In this document: one piece after another, positions 22,074-23,585 of the stretch | Numbering within the stretch: the first letter of the stretch is position 1 | Layout: every line of letters begins with the position of its first letter | From: a virus | Virus record (IMG/VR): IMGVR_UViG_3300039310_000125 | Coordinates: 1-23,585 of that record | DNA length: 23,585 bases | Direction: 5' to 3' (one strand) | Position numbers and translations under genes: made by a program | The notes under the pieces: generated by a model | What the model was told of the DNA's origin: nothing | What the model saw: the letters and a program-made list of their open reading frames with translations, nothing else | The model's database searches: none

Positions 22074-22335
22074 AAAATATTGCCTTTTTATCTACCATTC
22101 CATTTTTTAAGGTTATTTGATTAGGTAATTTATCCCACTGTTCTTTAGTAAATACTTTTCCTATAAATTCATGATTATTATATGAAATATAATTATCATA
22201 TTGTTCTGGATAAATGGCTGTTTTATAATGGCAATTAACTAATGGACCATCCCGCCCAGGATTATATTCATCCCAATGAAGTTTCCTGGGCGGGATTTTG
22301 CATACGCCGACTTTAAGAGGTAAAATTAAAGGCAT
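22066..22335 (-). CDS. Hypothetical protein, 89 residues, containing a GC-rich hairpin
   Basis: The frame starts at ATG 22335, immediately after the TAA of the secreted-protein gene, so it is probably coupled. The protein contains Cys-Lys-Ile-Pro-Pro-Arg-Lys at 12-18, then Asn-Pro-Gly-Arg-Asp-Gly near 25-30, a Tyr-rich middle and Phe-Thr-Lys-Glu-Gln-Trp-Asp-Lys-Leu-Pro. It is soluble and mildly basic. Bases 22249-22296, within the 5' part of the gene, form a GC-rich inverted repeat unlike its AT-rich surroundings. I do not recognise a family. Confidence 0.6.
   Translation of the reverse strand: MPLILPLKVGVCKIPPRKLHWDEYNPGRDGPLVNCHYKTAIYPEQYDNYISYNNHEFIGKVFTKEQWDKLPNQITLKNGMVDKKAIFYV
22249..22296. 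repeat. GC-rich 12-bp perfect inverted repeat inside a small gene
   Basis: Arms ATCCCGCCCAGG (22249-22260) and CCTGGGCGGGAT (22285-22296) pair perfectly around a 24-base loop, which itself can form a short TTCA/TGAA stem. The arms are about 75% G+C in a region of about 30%. Read on the plus strand, TTTT overlaps the end of the right arm (22296-22299); on the minus strand no T-run follows, so it is not a normal terminator for these genes. Confidence 0.85.
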
Positions 22336-23412
22336 TTAAAATGAACTAACAGGAATAAATTGGAAATTCACATTAAAGAACATTTCAAGTCCTGATAAAA
22401 CATTATATGTTGTTGATACAACCAATAACCCAGTTTGATTTAATAAAGCAACATCATTTAAAAGGAATGAAGTATGCCCTTTAGCTGCAAGTGTTAAAGA
22501 TTTTGTTTCTAATATAGTACCATCAATTCCATAATAAGTCAATGATATATTAGATGAATAATTTAATGAATTTCGTAATGCTAATCCAGTTTGGCGACCA
22601 TTTGTATTATCATACCAGAAATTCAAAGTTTTATTCAATGTAGATGGTGTATAAGCTGAATCATATGGAACAGAATTCAGAGTTTCATATATAACTGTTA
22701 AACCAACTGTAGGACTTCCAACTTCAGGAGTAATTTCAGCCGATCCAGTTAATGTATTTGGATTTGTTGGATCTTCTAAAATAACATTAGTTGTAGAAAA
22801 TGCTTGGATAGGAACTGTTACTTTAAATTCTGGATTAGTATAATCACGGAGTTTAAAGAGAGAAGAATATCCAGCTTCATTATAGAAATTTATATCTACC
22901 AAGCTTATAGTAGATGTTGGATTTGTGAGTTGGAAAATAGTACGCCATCCATAACCTGAAGTTAAATGAGGAACAACTAATGTATTAGATTGAGGAAAAT
23001 CATTTAATCCACAAGCTACAGTTAAATTGATAGTAAATCCCCCTTGTTGTGTATTTTGAGGAGTAGTTATATCATTTATTTCAATTGGAACTGTATATGT
23101 TGCTGGTGCTAAATTATTAGCATTAACTTCAATATCAAATACTGCGCTTTGCCCCGGTTCTAAAGATCCAGGATTTGTAGAACCCGGCGTAACTGGTACA
23201 ACAGAATATGCAGGATTATATCCAGCTATAATTTGATATGCATGATAACTAACAGTTGTTGCTGGTAAAGAAACTGTCAATTGTGAAATGACTTGTATTC
23301 CACCAGCACAAGGATCTGCGGTTGCATTAACCGTTGTTGGTGAAAATGTAAACGGATATGATTGTGCGAATAATCCCATTGCAAAAGCAAGGAATAATAA
23401 AATCGTCTTCAT
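22336..23412 (-). CDS. Secreted protein with signal peptide, acidobacterial-type beta-sandwich (358 residues)
   Basis: Residues 1-16 are a signal peptide ending in Leu-Phe-Ala before Gln17. Residues about 18-135 look like an Ig-like/abnormal-spindle-type beta-sandwich (Ser-Leu-Glu-Pro-Gly-Gln-Ser-Ala-Val-Phe-Asp-Ile followed by Ala-Pro-Ala-Thr-Tyr-Thr-Val-Pro-Ile-Glu-Ile). Residues about 140-358 form two related segments with Trp-Arg-Thr-Ile-Phe-Gln-Leu-Thr-Asn-Pro, Asn-Phe-Tyr-Asn-Glu-Ala-Gly and Leu-Ala-Leu-Arg-Asn-Ser. This arrangement I know from secreted proteins of Acidobacteria. Two cysteines (near 35 and 134) could pair after export. The ATG follows the stop of the upstream gene after one base. 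A host-derived gene in a phage tail operon is the likely reading; role unknown. Confidence 0.8.
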   Translation of the reverse strand: MKTILLFLAFAMGLFAQSYPFTFSPTTVNATADPCAGGIQVISQLTVSLPATTVSYHAYQIIAGYNPAYSVVPVTPGSTNPGSLEPGQSAVFDIEVNANNLAPATYTVPIEINDITTPQNTQQGGFTINLTVACGLNDFPQSNTLVVPHLTSGYGWRTIFQLTNPTSTISLVDINFYNEAGYSSLFKLRDYTNPEFKVTVPIQAFSTTNVILEDPTNPNTLTGSAEITPEVGSPTVGLTVIYETLNSVPYDSAYTPSTLNKTLNFWYDNTNGRQTGLALRNSLNYSSNISLTYYGIDGTILETKSLTLAAKGHTSFLLNDVALLNQTGLLVVSTTYNVLSGLEMFFNVNFQFIPVSSF

Positions 23413-23413
23413 T

Positions 23414-23585
23414 TTATTTTAATACCTCTGTTCTTAATTCAGTTAATATATTACAAAATTCTCTTTCTGTTAAAACGGTTTCTTCTTCTCGATTGGATCC
23501 AAGAGAATGAGAATAAACAGCATTTTTGGAAGCAACCAAAGCACGCCGAAAGGATTCTGATTGATTAAACATTTCACGATAGGCT
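23414..23585 (-). CDS. C-terminal end of an unidentified protein, N-terminus off the window
   Basis: The frame is open from the right edge to TAA 23414-23416, giving 56 residues. It contains Phe-Arg-Arg-Ala-Leu-Val-Ala-Ser, then His-Ser-Leu-Gly-Ser-Asn-Arg and a Glu-Glu-Glu-Thr-Val-Leu-Thr-Glu-Arg-Glu-Phe-Cys segment before a final helix. The stop lies one base before the secreted-protein ATG, so the two genes are in one transcript. Not enough is present to assign a family. Confidence 0.65.
   Translation of the reverse strand, partial: AYREMFNQSESFRRALVASKNAVYSHSLGSNREEETVLTEREFCNILTELRTEVLK

Overview
The window looks like part of the genome of a large, AT-rich tailed phage with a contractile tail (a T4-related myovirus). 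Every convincing gene lies on the minus strand. Most genes touch, overlap or sit only a few bases apart. The central block holds baseplate genes in the order known from T4-like phages: spike/hub (gp5-like), PAAR tip, sheath initiator (gp25-like), wedge (gp6-like), a gp7-position protein, a gp8-like wedge protein, and a very large DUF4815-type virion protein. No integrase, capsid, replication gene, tRNA or CRISPR array was seen.

Layout in transcription order, from the right edge to the left. 23585-21153: the end of an unidentified gene, a secreted protein with a signal peptide, three small unknown genes (one hydrophobic) and a proline/leucine-rich protein. 21151-15111: baseplate hub and tail accessory genes, including the gp5-like spike, two conserved tail-associated proteins, a LamG-like protein, an internally repetitive IPT/TIG-domain protein, a PAAR tip, a truncated GIY-YIG endonuclease remnant and gp25. 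15104-4221: gp6-like, gp7-position, gp8-like and the 1891-residue DUF4815 protein. 4201-1771: an accessory cassette of a small coiled-coil protein, a patatin-like phospholipase, a papain-like peptidase-fold protein and a small secreted protein, closed by a strong intrinsic terminator. Left of about 1680: short genes served by three sigma70-type promoters, probably early or middle genes.

Control appears to differ between the two halves. The left genes have near-consensus TTGACA/TATGAT promoters with extended -10 elements, two of them placed so that the mRNA would be almost leaderless. Five late-region reading frames carry a T4-late-promoter-like NATAAATA exactly 4-6 bases before the start codon and have no Shine-Dalgarno sequence.

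The host is probably Gram-negative, because a patatin, a peptidase and two signal-peptide proteins are carried with virion genes. The signal peptides end in FA|Q, and the 358-residue secreted protein resembles acidobacterial secreted proteins. That points weakly to Acidobacteria; Bacteroidetes also use FA|Q but rarely use TTGACA promoters. The most notable parts are the patatin/peptidase cassette, the recent internal duplications in the IPT protein, the endonuclease remnant and the ATAAATA-ATG start architecture.
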